Assembly: GCF_037893185.1 (NCBI RefSeq)
Contig: NZ_CP140772.1
Location: forward strand, 3,782,001 to 3,846,000
DNA from: Chitinophaga sp. 180180018-3
GTDB lineage: Bacteria > Bacteroidota > Bacteroidia > Chitinophagales > Chitinophagaceae
DNA length: 64,000 nucleotides
Reading direction: 5' to 3'
Both the position numbers and the translations under genes were made by a program. Shown piece after piece: positions 33,546 through 42,771 of the stretch. The first letter of the stretch is position 1, and each line of letters opens with the position of its first letter. The notes under the pieces were generated by a model, which was not told the DNA's origin, searched no databases, and saw only the letters and a list, made by a program, of their open reading frames with translations.

Positions 33546-34124
33546 ATGAAGTTTTTCCTTTTCATTGCGCTGGCCGTTATTTGGCCGGCACGATCCCCCT
33601 TTGCGCAGGATCTCCAACCTGCAAAACCTCATCGCCTCTCCGTGGGTGATACTGTACCGGATATTTCCTTCTTTCTGTGGCCTGAATCCAAGCCCACACA
33701 GCTAAGTGACTTTTCCGGCCAACTGGTTATTCTGGACTTCTGGGCTACATGGTGTAATAGCTGCATACGGATGTTCCCTAAAACCGATTCCCTGCAAAAG
33801 CAGTTTTCCGGGCAGGTGCAGTTCTTACTAGTAAATAGTTGCCGGTCTACACAGGACAGCACCCCGCAGCTACAAAAGTTTTTCCGGCGCTGGCAGGACA
33901 CGAAAGGACAGCCCTTTACCCTTGCTACAGCCACCAACGACACTACCGCATTCAAACTGTTCCCGCACATCTACATACCACACTACGTATGGATTTCAGC
34001 AGATCGAAGGGTATTAGGCATCACCAGCGCGGAAGCAGTTACTACCAGCAATATACAGAAAGCATTGAACGGACACATTCTACAGGAGCCTATTAAGGGC
34101 GACAGATACGACAAGGATTATTGA
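33546..34124 (+). CDS. TlpA-like thioredoxin-fold disulfide reductase
   Basis: 192 residues with an N-terminal signal peptide ('FIALAVIWPARSPFAQ'). The thioredoxin-fold core shows 'LVILDFWATWCNSCIRMFP' with the CxxC active site W-C-N-S-C, then 'VQFLLVNSC' and 'LFPHIYIPHYVWI' with the cis-Pro. It is a periplasmic redox protein that most likely reduces or isomerises disulfides. The stop overlaps a possible TTG of the SusC gene; the ATG of SusC is 42 bases later, so they form one transcription unit. Confidence 0.88.
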   Translation: MKFFLFIALAVIWPARSPFAQDLQPAKPHRLSVGDTVPDISFFLWPESKPTQLSDFSGQLVILDFWATWCNSCIRMFPKTDSLQKQFSGQVQFLLVNSCRSTQDSTPQLQKFFRRWQDTKGQPFTLATATNDTTAFKLFPHIYIPHYVWISADRRVLGITSAEAVTTSNIQKALNGHILQEPIKGDRYDKDY

Positions 34125-34165
34125 CACAACCAAAACAGCATTTTTCACCAAAACACCTTTTATCA

Positions 34166-37100
34166 ATGAGATTTATTTTTGTAGGATTTCTCTTTTTCTT
34201 AACCGCAGCAGCATCGGCGCAGCCGATTGCCCGTGTAAAGGTCAGTGGGCGGATATTTTCCAATGAACAACTGCCGCTGGCTGGTATTTCCATATCAGCT
34301 TCCCAAAGCAGTGTAAAAACTACGTCAGGCGCAGATGGGACTTTTAGTATCACGTTATCAAATATTCCCGACACCCTTCAATTTACCCATATAGGATACC
34401 AACCGCTGCGGATACCGGTTACCAGCGTGGCAAAGCCGCTGGAAATCATTATGAACATCGTTGCTACCGAACTTTCACAGGTTACCGTCAGTACAGGTTA
34501 CCAGCGGATGAAACCTAACCAGGTCAACGGCTCATTTTCTGTGGTTGATAATAAACTGCTTAACCAGCAGACAGGAACCAATATCCTGAACCGTCTGGAA
34601 AGCGTCACACCGGGCCTGAGCTTCAATAAGGGTTACGGAAATGCCACCCGCAACCGTAATAGTACTGGCATTAATATTCGTGGCCTTAGTACAATCAATG
34701 GATCGTTAGAGCCACTGATCGTACTGGATAATTTTGTGTTTCAGGGGGACATTTCCAATATCAACCCCAATGATATTGAAAGTATTACTGTTCTCAAAGA
34801 TGCAGCGGCAGCTTCCATTTGGGGGGCGCGGGCCGGAAATGGGGTCATTGTTATCACCACTAAGAAAGGGCGCTTTAATCAGAAACCAACCATTTCCCTT
34901 TCTTCCGGTGTGATAGTGCAGGAAAAACCCGATCTCTCCACCCTGCGGGATATGAGCGTAGCCGATTACATGGGCCTTGAAACCTTTCTTTTCGGAAGGA
35001 ATTACTTCAACTCCGCCCTGAATCGCAGATACGTACCTGTTCCACCGTTGATTGAAGTATTACAGAAACGTAAAATAGGATTGATCTCGGCAGCAGACAG
35101 TGCGGCGCAGGTAAAGGCATTGCAGGGACAGGATAGCAAAGCCCAATACGAAGAACACTTCTATCGTCCGGCAGTAACGCAGCAATATGCTTTGAGTGTA
35201 AGCGGTGGTAATAACAACATGATGTGGCTATTGGCCGGAGCCATCGACCGCAACACGGACAATCTCAGTGCCACCTACGACAAGGCAAACCTGCATCTTT
35301 CCAACACCTTTAAACTTTCAGATAAACTACAGGTAGAAGTAAACGCCTACTATACCAATAGCAAAGCCAGTACCGGTAAGGAAAGTTTCGGCACCGTGGC
35401 AAGTGTGAATGGCAGGTATGCACCGTATCTTTCCTTTGCAGATGCGGATGGCAATCCATTATCCGTACCCAAATACTACAGGAATAACTATGTTGATACG
35501 GCGGGGGCAGGTCACCTGCTGGATTGGAAGTACTACCCACTGGCTGAATATAAGCAGCGCAGGGGTACGACCCGAACAGATGAATTACTAGCCAATATCA
35601 GAATGAGTTATAAAGTACTTCCATTCCTGCAGGCGAGTGTCCTCTATCAATATCAGCAACAGCGTACCGACCAGCAGAACCTTTCCGGGGCCGAAAGTTT
35701 TGATGCACGTAATACGATCAACCTCCTTAGCCAGGTCAACCGAACCACCGGGGAAGTGACCCGCGTAGTACCTGTTGGCGATATACTGAATACTACTTTT
35801 ACCAATCTCAGAAGCCAGAACCTCCGGGGCCAGCTGGATTTTAACCGCAACTGGAAAGACCACAGCATAATCGCAATAGCCGGTGGCGAAATTCAGGATA
35901 TTAATACCGACAGTTACAAGAATATCTATTACGGATATTCTGCAAAGCCGCTTACCGCTGCAAAAATGGACTACATTAATCCGTACCCTACTTTTATAAA
36001 TGGCGTGGAGCAGATCATACCTGACGCCGGGCCACCGTCCAGCACCACGAGCCGCTTTGTATCGCTTTTCGCTAACCTGAATTACACCTACAAAGACAAA
36101 TACAGCGTATCACTCAGTACACGGCGTGATGGCAGTAACGTCTTTGGAGTAAAAACCAATGATAAGTGGAAACCATTGTGGTCGGCTGGTATTGGGTGGG
36201 ATATAAGTCAGGAGGGCTTTTACAGGCTGCAATGTCTGCCGCAGCTGAAAATCCGCGCGACTTATGGAACATCAGGCAACGTTGATCTATCACGCACCGC
36301 TCTGCCGGTTGCAGTGTATTCGGTAGATCCTCTGACCAACCTGCCTATAGCCGCTATTACCACCCTGAACAACCCGCGTTTACGATGGGAAACGGTTAAG
36401 CAATTCAACGTAGGCGTTCAATTTTCCAATAACTTCTTATCCGGCAGTGTTGATTACTATACTAAGCACGGCGCTGATCTATATGGGCCTATGGCATATG
36501 ACTATACAGCATGGGGAGCGTCCAATTTTATTACTGCTAATGTTGCAGACATGCGTGGTAGTGGCATTGACGCTATCATAAATACCCAAAACTTAAAAGG
36601 AAAATTCAAATGGAATACTACTTTCATTTACAATTATGTCAACAATAAAACCACAAAATATTTTGAGGATCAGGCCCAAACAATAAATACCCTGTTAAGT
36701 GGAGGCAAGAGCATTACACCGGTGATCGGCAAACCGCTGTATTCAATCGCAGCTTTCAATTGGGCGGGCCTCGATGCAACAGGAAATCCGCAAGGCTACT
36801 TAAATGGATCGATAAGCACCGACTATTCGGCAATGCTGACCTCTACCCTCGGTAAAGACGGGCAACCCAGTATCGTTTACATCGGTTCTTCCATTCCCAC
36901 TTCCACAGGAAGCGTGACGAATACTTTCAGCATTTCAAATTTCGAGGTATCGGTAAATATTGCCTATAAGTTTGGTTATTGGTTCCGTAAACCGGCAATT
37001 TCTTATTCCGGCATCGTTGCAGGCGCAATGGGAGATAAAGAATATACAGACAGGTGGCAGCAACCCGGCGATGAACTCCGTACCAATGTACCTTCATTCG

Positions 37101-37372
37101 CTTACCCGAATAATGCCAGCCGGGATATGTTCTATGCCTACAGTACAATCAATGCGCTTAAAGGCGATCATATAAGGTTGCAGTACATAAACCTGACCTA
37201 CACGCCGGTTAAGCCGTTTGGCATTACCTCTTTGAAATTACTACAGTTCTATTTCAATGTAGCGAATCTCGGCATTATTTGGCGGGCAAATGACTATCGT
37301 TTAGACCCGGATTATCCAAAGGGCATACCTGCACCGAAAACATTTTCCGCAGGCATTAGAGCCTCCTTCTAA
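34166..37372 (+). CDS. SusC/RagA-family TonB-linked outer-membrane protein
   Basis: 1068 residues from the ATG at 34166, where a signal peptide starts ('MRFIFVGFLFFLTAAASAQ'); a TTG at 34121 overlapping tlpA is possible but leaves a poor leader. Domains in order: carboxypeptidase-regulatory-like N-terminal fold ('RVKVSGRIFSNEQLPLAGIS', 'HIGYQPLRIPV'), plug ('QVTVSTGYQRMKPNQVNGSF', 'GLSTINGSLEPLIVLDNF', 'SIWGARAGNGVIVIT'), then a beta-barrel ending 'TFSAGIRASF'. It imports a ligand as a lid-gated complex with the following SusD protein. Its substrate cannot be told from sequence. Confidence 0.95.
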   Translation: MRFIFVGFLFFLTAAASAQPIARVKVSGRIFSNEQLPLAGISISASQSSVKTTSGADGTFSITLSNIPDTLQFTHIGYQPLRIPVTSVAKPLEIIMNIVATELSQVTVSTGYQRMKPNQVNGSFSVVDNKLLNQQTGTNILNRLESVTPGLSFNKGYGNATRNRNSTGINIRGLSTINGSLEPLIVLDNFVFQGDISNINPNDIESITVLKDAAAASIWGARAGNGVIVITTKKGRFNQKPTISLSSGVIVQEKPDLSTLRDMSVADYMGLETFLFGRNYFNSALNRRYVPVPPLIEVLQKRKIGLISAADSAAQVKALQGQDSKAQYEEHFYRPAVTQQYALSVSGGNNNMMWLLAGAIDRNTDNLSATYDKANLHLSNTFKLSDKLQVEVNAYYTNSKASTGKESFGTVASVNGRYAPYLSFADADGNPLSVPKYYRNNYVDTAGAGHLLDWKYYPLAEYKQRRGTTRTDELLANIRMSYKVLPFLQASVLYQYQQQRTDQQNLSGAESFDARNTINLLSQVNRTTGEVTRVVPVGDILNTTFTNLRSQNLRGQLDFNRNWKDHSIIAIAGGEIQDINTDSYKNIYYGYSAKPLTAAKMDYINPYPTFINGVEQIIPDAGPPSSTTSRFVSLFANLNYTYKDKYSVSLSTRRDGSNVFGVKTNDKWKPLWSAGIGWDISQEGFYRLQCLPQLKIRATYGTSGNVDLSRTALPVAVYSVDPLTNLPIAAITTLNNPRLRWETVKQFNVGVQFSNNFLSGSVDYYTKHGADLYGPMAYDYTAWGASNFITANVADMRGSGIDAIINTQNLKGKFKWNTTFIYNYVNNKTTKYFEDQAQTINTLLSGGKSITPVIGKPLYSIAAFNWAGLDATGNPQGYLNGSISTDYSAMLTSTLGKDGQPSIVYIGSSIPTSTGSVTNTFSISNFEVSVNIAYKFGYWFRKPAISYSGIVAGAMGDKEYTDRWQQPGDELRTNVPSFAYPNNASRDMFYAYSTINALKGDHIRLQYINLTYTPVKPFGITSLKLLQFYFNVANLGIIWRANDYRLDPDYPKGIPAPKTFSAGIRASF

Positions 37373-37388
37373 TCAAAATATACAAATC

Positions 37389-38741
37389 ATGAAACACACC
37401 ATAACTATCATTCTCATTGCACTTTTAGGCGGTTTACCCGCTTGCAAAAAATACTTAGATGTACAACAGGATAAGAGCATTTCCAGTCCTAAAACTTTGC
37501 CTGAACTGCAAGGCTTGCTGGATAACACCGATAAAATGAACCTGCAAAGGACACCCAATTTATCCGAAGCATCAGCGGATGATTATTTTCTGCCTGCCGA
37601 CCAGTACGATAACATCGAGGTAGAACAGCAGCGTATCTATACATGGAAACTGAAAGACTACCTATTTCAGAATGATTGGTCGATTGGGTACGAACCCATT
37701 TACATAGCCAACTTTTGTTTGGAGCAATTGCAGGAACAACCTGCCTCCGTTACTCAGTCAGCACGTAACCAAGTGAGAGGTGCAGCCTTGTTTTTCCGCA
37801 GTTATTATTACCAGCAGTTACTATGGACATATGCACCTGCTTACGATGCAGCTACCGCCGGGTCAGATTATGGAATAGTGCTACGCAACACTTCCGATTT
37901 TAACGAGCCTAGCAAGCGGGCCAGCGTTCAGCAGTCCTACATCCAGGTCTTACAAGATGCAAAAGAAGCAGCTGCGCTACTGCCGAATCTGCCATCATTA
38001 CCCACAAAGCCATCGCGGGCAGCTGCATACGGTTTGTTGGCGCGTACCTACCTTTCCATGCGCAACTACGATAGCGCGTATCATTACGCGGATGCTGCAT
38101 TGCAATTAAAAGGCAACCTGATGAACTTTAACGGCGATGATGATATTAACGGCAGCATTACCGAGCAAACCCCGTTCCGCAGGTTCAATAAAGAAATCAT
38201 TTTCTATTCCGAAATGAACACCAATAATCCGCTGCTTAATTCTACTCGGATAGCTATTGATTCCGGTATCATGCAATCTTATGATCCGGACGATCTCCGG
38301 TTTACAGCATTCTATTACAAGGTGGATAACTTTTATCGGTTTAAGGGAAGTTATACAGGTAACGAGTGGCAGTATTTTACCGGCATTGCGACCGATGAAC
38401 TCTACCTGATGCGTGCTGAATGTGCTGCACGTACCGGGAAAATGCAACAGGCAACATCTGACTACCAGCAATTGCTTTCTACCAGATGGCAACAGTTAGG
38501 CAACCCTCCGCCACTTGATCCCGCAAAAGCTGTCAACAATATATTAGTGGAACGTAGGAAAGAATTGTACATGCGCGGGCTTCGATGGATGGACATAAAA
38601 AGGTTGAATAAAGAAGGCTATAACATATCCCTGCAAAGAAGCGTAGCAGGAACAAAATTCCGATTGAATGCAAACGATCCATATTTCGCACTGCCACTAC
38701 CTAAAGACATAGTGAGCAGTTCTGTACCTCAAAACCCGTAA
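37389..38741 (+). CDS. SusD/RagB-family substrate-binding lipoprotein
   Basis: 450 residues. The lipobox 'LGGLPAC' puts the lipidated Cys at residue 19. The SusD/RagB helical repeat shows 'YIANFCLEQL', 'GAALFFRSYYYQQLLWTYAP', 'AAAYGLLARTYLSMRNYD', and a C-terminal 'ERRKELYMRGLRWMDIKRLN' followed by 'PYFALPLPKDIV'. It caps the SusC barrel and holds ligand. It lies 16 bases after SusC. Somewhat shorter than typical sugar-binding SusDs, in line with SusC/SusD pairs of non-glycan cargo modules. Confidence 0.93.
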   Translation: MKHTITIILIALLGGLPACKKYLDVQQDKSISSPKTLPELQGLLDNTDKMNLQRTPNLSEASADDYFLPADQYDNIEVEQQRIYTWKLKDYLFQNDWSIGYEPIYIANFCLEQLQEQPASVTQSARNQVRGAALFFRSYYYQQLLWTYAPAYDAATAGSDYGIVLRNTSDFNEPSKRASVQQSYIQVLQDAKEAAALLPNLPSLPTKPSRAAAYGLLARTYLSMRNYDSAYHYADAALQLKGNLMNFNGDDDINGSITEQTPFRRFNKEIIFYSEMNTNNPLLNSTRIAIDSGIMQSYDPDDLRFTAFYYKVDNFYRFKGSYTGNEWQYFTGIATDELYLMRAECAARTGKMQQATSDYQQLLSTRWQQLGNPPPLDPAKAVNNILVERRKELYMRGLRWMDIKRLNKEGYNISLQRSVAGTKFRLNANDPYFALPLPKDIVSSSVPQNP

Positions 38742-38761
38742 CGCCACATCGATGAAAAACC

Positions 38762-38789
38762 AAGCGGGCTGCCAACTGGCAGCCCGCTT
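38762..38789. terminator. bidirectional terminator after susD
   Basis: AAGCGGGCTGCC (38762-38773) pairs perfectly with GGCAGCCCGCTT (38778-38789) around a 4-base loop, followed by TTTT on the plus strand. It separates SusD from the convergent lipoprotein gene. Confidence 0.9.
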
Positions 38790-38791
38790 TT

Positions 38792-39328
38792 CTATTTTAT
38801 GGAAGCTATTTCCCACCCTTTATCAGATAGCACCAGAAGTGCTTTTTCTTTTTCTACCCCTTCCAGTTTGTAGTGGGTGAGTTCTGCAAACGGTGTATTA
38901 TTCTTATGCTCAATCGTATATTCTACAATTGCCTCCTGACCTTTTCCTTTCCCTTTGCCTTTTCCATCCATTTGAATGCTGGTGATTTCTTTGAAATGCA
39001 ATTCACCAATTTTTACCTTCTGAATACTGTACTCTTTATCTTTCTCAGTATTCGTTATCAGGTAGGGTTGTGCCTTTTCCGTAAATGTAATAAATGGTTG
39101 CCCTGCCTCCGCCAATGATTGTGTTTTCTGCACCTTGATATAACCCTCCGTTTCTAGTTTTGATCCAAGAGCGCGGGCGGCGTGACTGGGATCAGCCCGG
39201 AATATATCCCAATCAAGGGTTTTCGGATATTTCTTTGCAATAATTTCTGCGGCCTTTTCTCTGGACAATTCCTCAGATCCGCAGGACATAAGTACCATTG
39301 CTGTCAGTACATAGAAAAATGTTCGCAT
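38792..39328 (-). CDS. lipoprotein of unknown function
   Basis: 178 residues with a lipobox 'LTAMVLMSC' (Cys near residue 16), so an outer- or inner-membrane lipoprotein. The mature part is mixed alpha/beta with a stretch 'MDGKGKGKGKGQEA', a Gly-Lys dipeptide run coded by near-repeats of a GGxAAA hexamer. No family is recognised; it is transcribed with or separately from the small secreted protein gene and lies between SusD and MauE. Confidence 0.7.
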   Translation of the reverse strand: MRTFFYVLTAMVLMSCGSEELSREKAAEIIAKKYPKTLDWDIFRADPSHAARALGSKLETEGYIKVQKTQSLAEAGQPFITFTEKAQPYLITNTEKDKEYSIQKVKIGELHFKEITSIQMDGKGKGKGKGQEAIVEYTIEHKNNTPFAELTHYKLEGVEKEKALLVLSDKGWEIASIK

Positions 39329-39416
39329 AGTAGTATTTTGTTTATCTGCAATTTACTAAAATAATCCGTTGAAATACCGCACCATAGCTACTTTAGTTAC
39401 CGACCACAAATAGCGA

Positions 39417-39446
39417 AAGACCGCCTCCCGCGAAGGAGGCAGTCTT
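39417..39446 (-). terminator. terminator downstream of the DUF6520-like gene
   Basis: AAGACCGCCTCC (39417-39428) pairs with GGAGGCAGTCTT (39435-39446), one mismatch, 6-base loop. On the minus strand the stem is followed by TTCGCTATTTG, not a clean T-run, so confidence is moderate. It lies between the small protein gene (ends 39470) and the lipoprotein gene. Confidence 0.65.
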
Positions 39447-39469
39447 TTATGTATGCTACTAAAAATTAC

Positions 39470-39838
39470 TCAGTCCGGCTGATTGGAATACAGGTTACCG
39501 CTACCAGAAATACCGCTTACATGGGCAGTTGTTCCGCTTTGTACTGCGGTAATAGTTAATCCTGACAGCTCAGAAGGACTAGACGGATTATCAACATAAG
39601 CCGCACCTACCAACACCCTGCAGGCTTTCTGATTAAGACTTGCGCAGCCTGCTAGGTTCTTTCCTTTGTATTCCCAATAGGTATTAGAAATATCCTGAAC
39701 GTTCGCCTGCGAGTAAGGCTGCGTGCTGCGGAACTCGAAAACATACATATCAGCGCGTTTTGCACTTTTCGCTTCCTTAAAAGCAAAGCCAGTAAAGGCT
39801 ACCACTACGGCACATATGCCGATTAAATACTTTTTCAT
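39470..39838 (-). CDS. DUF6520-like small exported protein with a Cys pair
   Basis: 122 residues. A signal peptide ('IGICAVVVAFTGFAFKEA') is followed by a compact domain in which two Cys occur as 'GCASLNQKAC' (8-9 residues apart). I associate proteins of this size and layout next to MauE genes in Bacteroidetes with the DUF6520 group, but cannot confirm it. The neighbouring MauE and TlpA proteins are disulfide-related, so this could be their substrate. Ends in 'SGNLYSNQPD'. Confidence 0.7.
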   Translation of the reverse strand: MKKYLIGICAVVVAFTGFAFKEAKSAKRADMYVFEFRSTQPYSQANVQDISNTYWEYKGKNLAGCASLNQKACRVLVGAAYVDNPSSPSELSGLTITAVQSGTTAHVSGISGSGNLYSNQPD

Positions 39839-39888
39839 AAAATGAGAATTTGAATGTTATAGATGAATGTTTACAATAAACCGGACAG

Positions 39889-40377
39889 TTAACCCTGATT
39901 GGAAGGTGGTGCGCGTGTACCATCGTTGCTTCGTTTACCACAGGCGATTAAGCCTAGTATGGCTATTACAATCAGTACCGCATTCAATGCAAGGTGCATC
40001 CTCCAGGACAGAGATTCCAGCAACCCCGCGCACATGCACGGTAATTTCCGAGCAAACACCATCATATAAGTGAGGTACAGCGTGAATGCTGACAGTAGCA
40101 CCACAGACGCTTTAAAGCCATACTTGCGCGTCTGTGGTATAAATAGCAGCAATGCAATAAAGAGTTCTGACGTAGGAAGTGACCAAGCCAATAAGGTTGC
40201 ATACCCTGATAAGACAGGTGATTTTTGAAGGGCATCCTTAAACTGCGATTGATGGTAATATTTATCAATGCCAGTATATAGGAACAGGCATATCAACAAA
40301 CCCGCTGTGCTATCGGCCAGCAACCTCCACCGTCTATTGAAGGCAAATTCTGTGTCGTATGTTTTATTGAGGTTCAT
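39889..40377 (-). CDS. MauE/DoxX-type membrane redox protein
   Basis: 162 residues from the ATG at 40377 (MNLNKTYD); the frame runs to 40398 but the first ATG lies in a Cys-rich stretch less likely to be translated. Four to five membrane helices with 'SLPTSELFIALLLFI' and 'LYLTYMMVFARKLPCMCAGL', where CxC/CMC cysteines fit the MauE family. MauE-like proteins pass reducing power or form disulfides in the periplasm. It is 50 bases upstream of the small exported protein on the same strand, so the two are cotranscribed. Confidence 0.85.
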   Translation of the reverse strand: MNLNKTYDTEFAFNRRWRLLADSTAGLLICLFLYTGIDKYYHQSQFKDALQKSPVLSGYATLLAWSLPTSELFIALLLFIPQTRKYGFKASVVLLSAFTLYLTYMMVFARKLPCMCAGLLESLSWRMHLALNAVLIVIAILGLIACGKRSNDGTRAPPSNQG

Positions 40378-40614
40378 GTTACAGTATGGGCAAAGCAATT
40401 CCAGATAAGGACTAACCTTATTGTCTATACGCTTCCATCTTTTGTTGGTAATTAAATGTTCCTCTGCAATTGTCTTAAAGCTGCTGGCTACAGGATTACT
40501 ATTTTCTCCGTTGATTCTATACTAAAGTTAGTAACCTGTTTATTTGCTAACAATACGCTACAGTTGAAATTTCCTTTTTGATGCAAAAAATTTCCTTTTT
40601 GACATACCAGAAAC

Positions 40615-41619
40615 TCAGAGCATTTCACTTAACAATAATTCGATCAGGAGTTGAAAAGCCATTCCTAAATTCTTATCACGCCATAATGATAGCTTGGTTT
40701 TATCCGATGAATAAAAAGCCCGGCGTAGATTATTATACGTACCAAATCCGCATCGCCGCGCCACTTCACTGAGCGGCAATTGCGGGTCTGCAAGCATTAT
40801 CTCTTTTGCTGCGTTGATCCTTTGGAACGTGAGGTATTTATAAGCAGGTAAGCCGAACACCTGACGGAATTTGTATTTAAAATCCGTAGTGTTCATCCTT
40901 GATTCCTTAGCCCATTGCTGCAAGGTCATTGCTTCAGGGAATCTACGCTGGATCATTTCTCTTATAAGAAAAATATTTTCTACCTGCTCATAGGTAATCT
41001 TCTTATCATGCCCTTTATTTTTGATGAGCGTGGTGACTACCTGCTGCACAATCTCTACCGCAATTTTATCTTGTGTTGGATCTTGCAATAGAATTTCCAT
41101 ATTATCCAATACAGTATAACTGCTCCATGCTGGCTTATCAGAAATCCAAGCAGGCTTATCTGATCCTATCATAGCGGCAAAGGCTTCAAATGTACGTCCA
41201 CGTTGTTTTAGCTGATAAAATAAGGATGGCGATACCTGCATATCCACTACTTCATATATTTCATTTCCTTTCAGCATCAGCTCTGCATCTGTAAGTGGAG
41301 AATATGCGAAGTGCATCTGGCCCTGCATAATGGCGATAGGTCGGCCCAGGAACAGATGTGATATGTGTTTCTTTAGCATCATTCTGAACCCTAGCCATTT
41401 TACATCTCTTTTTACCCGCAGTGAAACATCCTCATACGGTCGGTACGTACTTCTCCATATTGTAAAATTTTCCTGCTGAACTTCCTGATAATAAAAATCG
41501 CCAAAATTGTTGGTGGACTGATAAGCGAGGCTTCCGGGAATGTAGGACTGTGGCAGTTCTTTGGGATCATTTGGAACAAAGCTAACTATCCCCTTGTGCC
41601 TTTCGGATAAGGTAAACAT
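40615..41619 (-). CDS. AraC-family transcriptional regulator
   Basis: 334 residues. The C-terminal AraC DNA-binding domain has two HTHs: 'MTLQQWAKESRMNTTDFKYKF', cut here after 'FKYK', then 'YLTFQRINAAKEIMLA', and 'PLSEVARRCGFGTYNNLRRAF'. The N-terminal ~210 residues are mixed alpha/beta with no recognised effector fold. It sits alone in front of the MauE module, reading the same way, and is a good candidate for the module's activator. A long AT-rich upstream region (41620-42247) may hold its promoter. Confidence 0.9.
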   Translation of the reverse strand: MFTLSERHKGIVSFVPNDPKELPQSYIPGSLAYQSTNNFGDFYYQEVQQENFTIWRSTYRPYEDVSLRVKRDVKWLGFRMMLKKHISHLFLGRPIAIMQGQMHFAYSPLTDAELMLKGNEIYEVVDMQVSPSLFYQLKQRGRTFEAFAAMIGSDKPAWISDKPAWSSYTVLDNMEILLQDPTQDKIAVEIVQQVVTTLIKNKGHDKKITYEQVENIFLIREMIQRRFPEAMTLQQWAKESRMNTTDFKYKFRQVFGLPAYKYLTFQRINAAKEIMLADPQLPLSEVARRCGFGTYNNLRRAFYSSDKTKLSLWRDKNLGMAFQLLIELLLSEML

Positions 41620-42247
41620 ATAGGGTGGGTTTAAATGTGATTAATGGGTTTGCTGCTTATAGCATTGCTGGCATTTTTTCCGTGTTTTAAATGGTTACTG
41701 AATAACAGGGAATTGTCCGGTCATTTTGTCCCTATATAAATTTACTAAACTCCACCGATTATTGGTTACACAACTTTGCTGGCATCATTTACATATTTAT
41801 CTAGTGAGGTATTGAATCCTAATTATTTCGACGAAATCGGGGTAAACATTTATGTTGACACGAGGCTACCGTCTATAGTTAGGGTATTTGGGTAGTCGGC
41901 GTAGGAACATCAATAAGACTGCCGTTGCGTCGCACTCTTGTACGCATATATCGCTATTCTCCACCACTATCTGCACAGTATATGATGTAAGGTTTCCTTT
42001 CCACTTCACAATAACGTCCACGTACACACGATAACCACTCCATTCCTTCAATATTCAATAAGGCTGTATTGTTTTTCTACGAGCATACGAACAGCCCTGG
42101 AAAAAATTTTCACCTCGCCATTTCAGGTAAAATTTTTTTCTGGCGGGCAGTTCTCCTGCCTCCGAAAAACAATGAACAGCGTTGCTGGCGAAAAAGAAGA
42201 AAGCGGCACACAGATAAGCCGCAGTTATAAACTCAAAACTTTTCGTT
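41620..42247. other. long intergenic region between AraC gene and the small-gene operon
   Basis: About 630 bases. On the minus strand a 61-codon frame at 41866-42051 (starting from a TTG) has coding-like composition ('WSGYRVYVDVIVKWKGNL'), but no ATG, so it is only a possible small protein. The rest is AT-rich and includes a promoter region for the rightward genes at 42248, preceded by an A-rich leader. No other feature supported. Confidence 0.4.
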
Positions 42248-42499
42248 ATGCAAACAATTCCTAACAACTTATCAGAGATCGCAAAGATCATCCGCGCAGA
42301 CTGGCAGAAAGTACACTACACCGCCGCCCCTTATTTATCTGCAATGGAAACATTAGACAGCATCAACGATTCTTTCTATGAAGACAGCGCACGCAGTATC
42401 GTTGTTTACTTCCTCAGCAATGCGCACTCATGGCATGGTGATACAGCAAAAGCAGTCAAGCAGAAATTAAATGAACTGCTGAAAGAACCCAAACAATAA
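42248..42499 (+). CDS. small conserved protein of conjugative element
   Basis: 83 residues, no signal peptide; helical throughout ('NNLSEIAKIIRADWQKVHYT', 'SAMETLDSINDSFYED', 'AKAVKQKLNELLKE'). It is the first of a run of six small same-strand genes, several followed by hairpins. The closely spaced 'DSINDSFYEDSARSIVVYFLSNAHSW' core (shown in part) is of a type common on Bacteroidetes elements next to DUF3560. Function unknown. Confidence 0.7.
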   Translation: MQTIPNNLSEIAKIIRADWQKVHYTAAPYLSAMETLDSINDSFYEDSARSIVVYFLSNAHSWHGDTAKAVKQKLNELLKEPKQ

Positions 42500-42506
42500 G
42501 CCTACC

Positions 42507-42534
42507 GCCGGGGGCTTTGTCCCCGGCCTTTTTT
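42507..42534 (+). terminator. hairpin terminator after first small gene
   Basis: GCCGGGGG (42507-42514) pairs with CCCCGGC (42521-42527) around a 6-base loop, followed by CCTTTTTTC. It is a classical rho-independent terminator within a run of same-strand genes, so the next gene needs its own promoter or antitermination. Confidence 0.85.
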
Positions 42535-42556
42535 CTCACTAATAAACTTTATCAAA

Positions 42557-42760
42557 ATGAATAATCAAACACTTTCCCGCCTGATGCGCATGTCATGGCA
42601 AATACAGCGCCGCCGTCATACAACAAGATCAAACGCCCTGTTTTCCGCGTGGGTGATCCTGAAAAATGATGATATAACGGTGAACTACTTACGTGCGAAA
42701 CATAGCACCCGCACAAGCAAACCCGTAACGTCTACCAACTTTTCCCTCTTTCACTTCTAA
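42557..42760 (+). CDS. very small basic protein of element
   Basis: 67 residues, Arg/Lys-rich ('LSRLMRMSWQIQRRRHTTRS'), with 'SNALFSAWVILKNDD' in the middle, resembling short element proteins with 'lMk.aWei.r' starts that I have seen in this group. It is preceded by the shared leader TCACTAATAAACTTT. Function unknown; possibly an RNA- or DNA-binding peptide. Confidence 0.55.
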   Translation: MNNQTLSRLMRMSWQIQRRRHTTRSNALFSAWVILKNDDITVNYLRAKHSTRTSKPVTSTNFSLFHF

Positions 42761-42771
42761 AAATTACGGTC

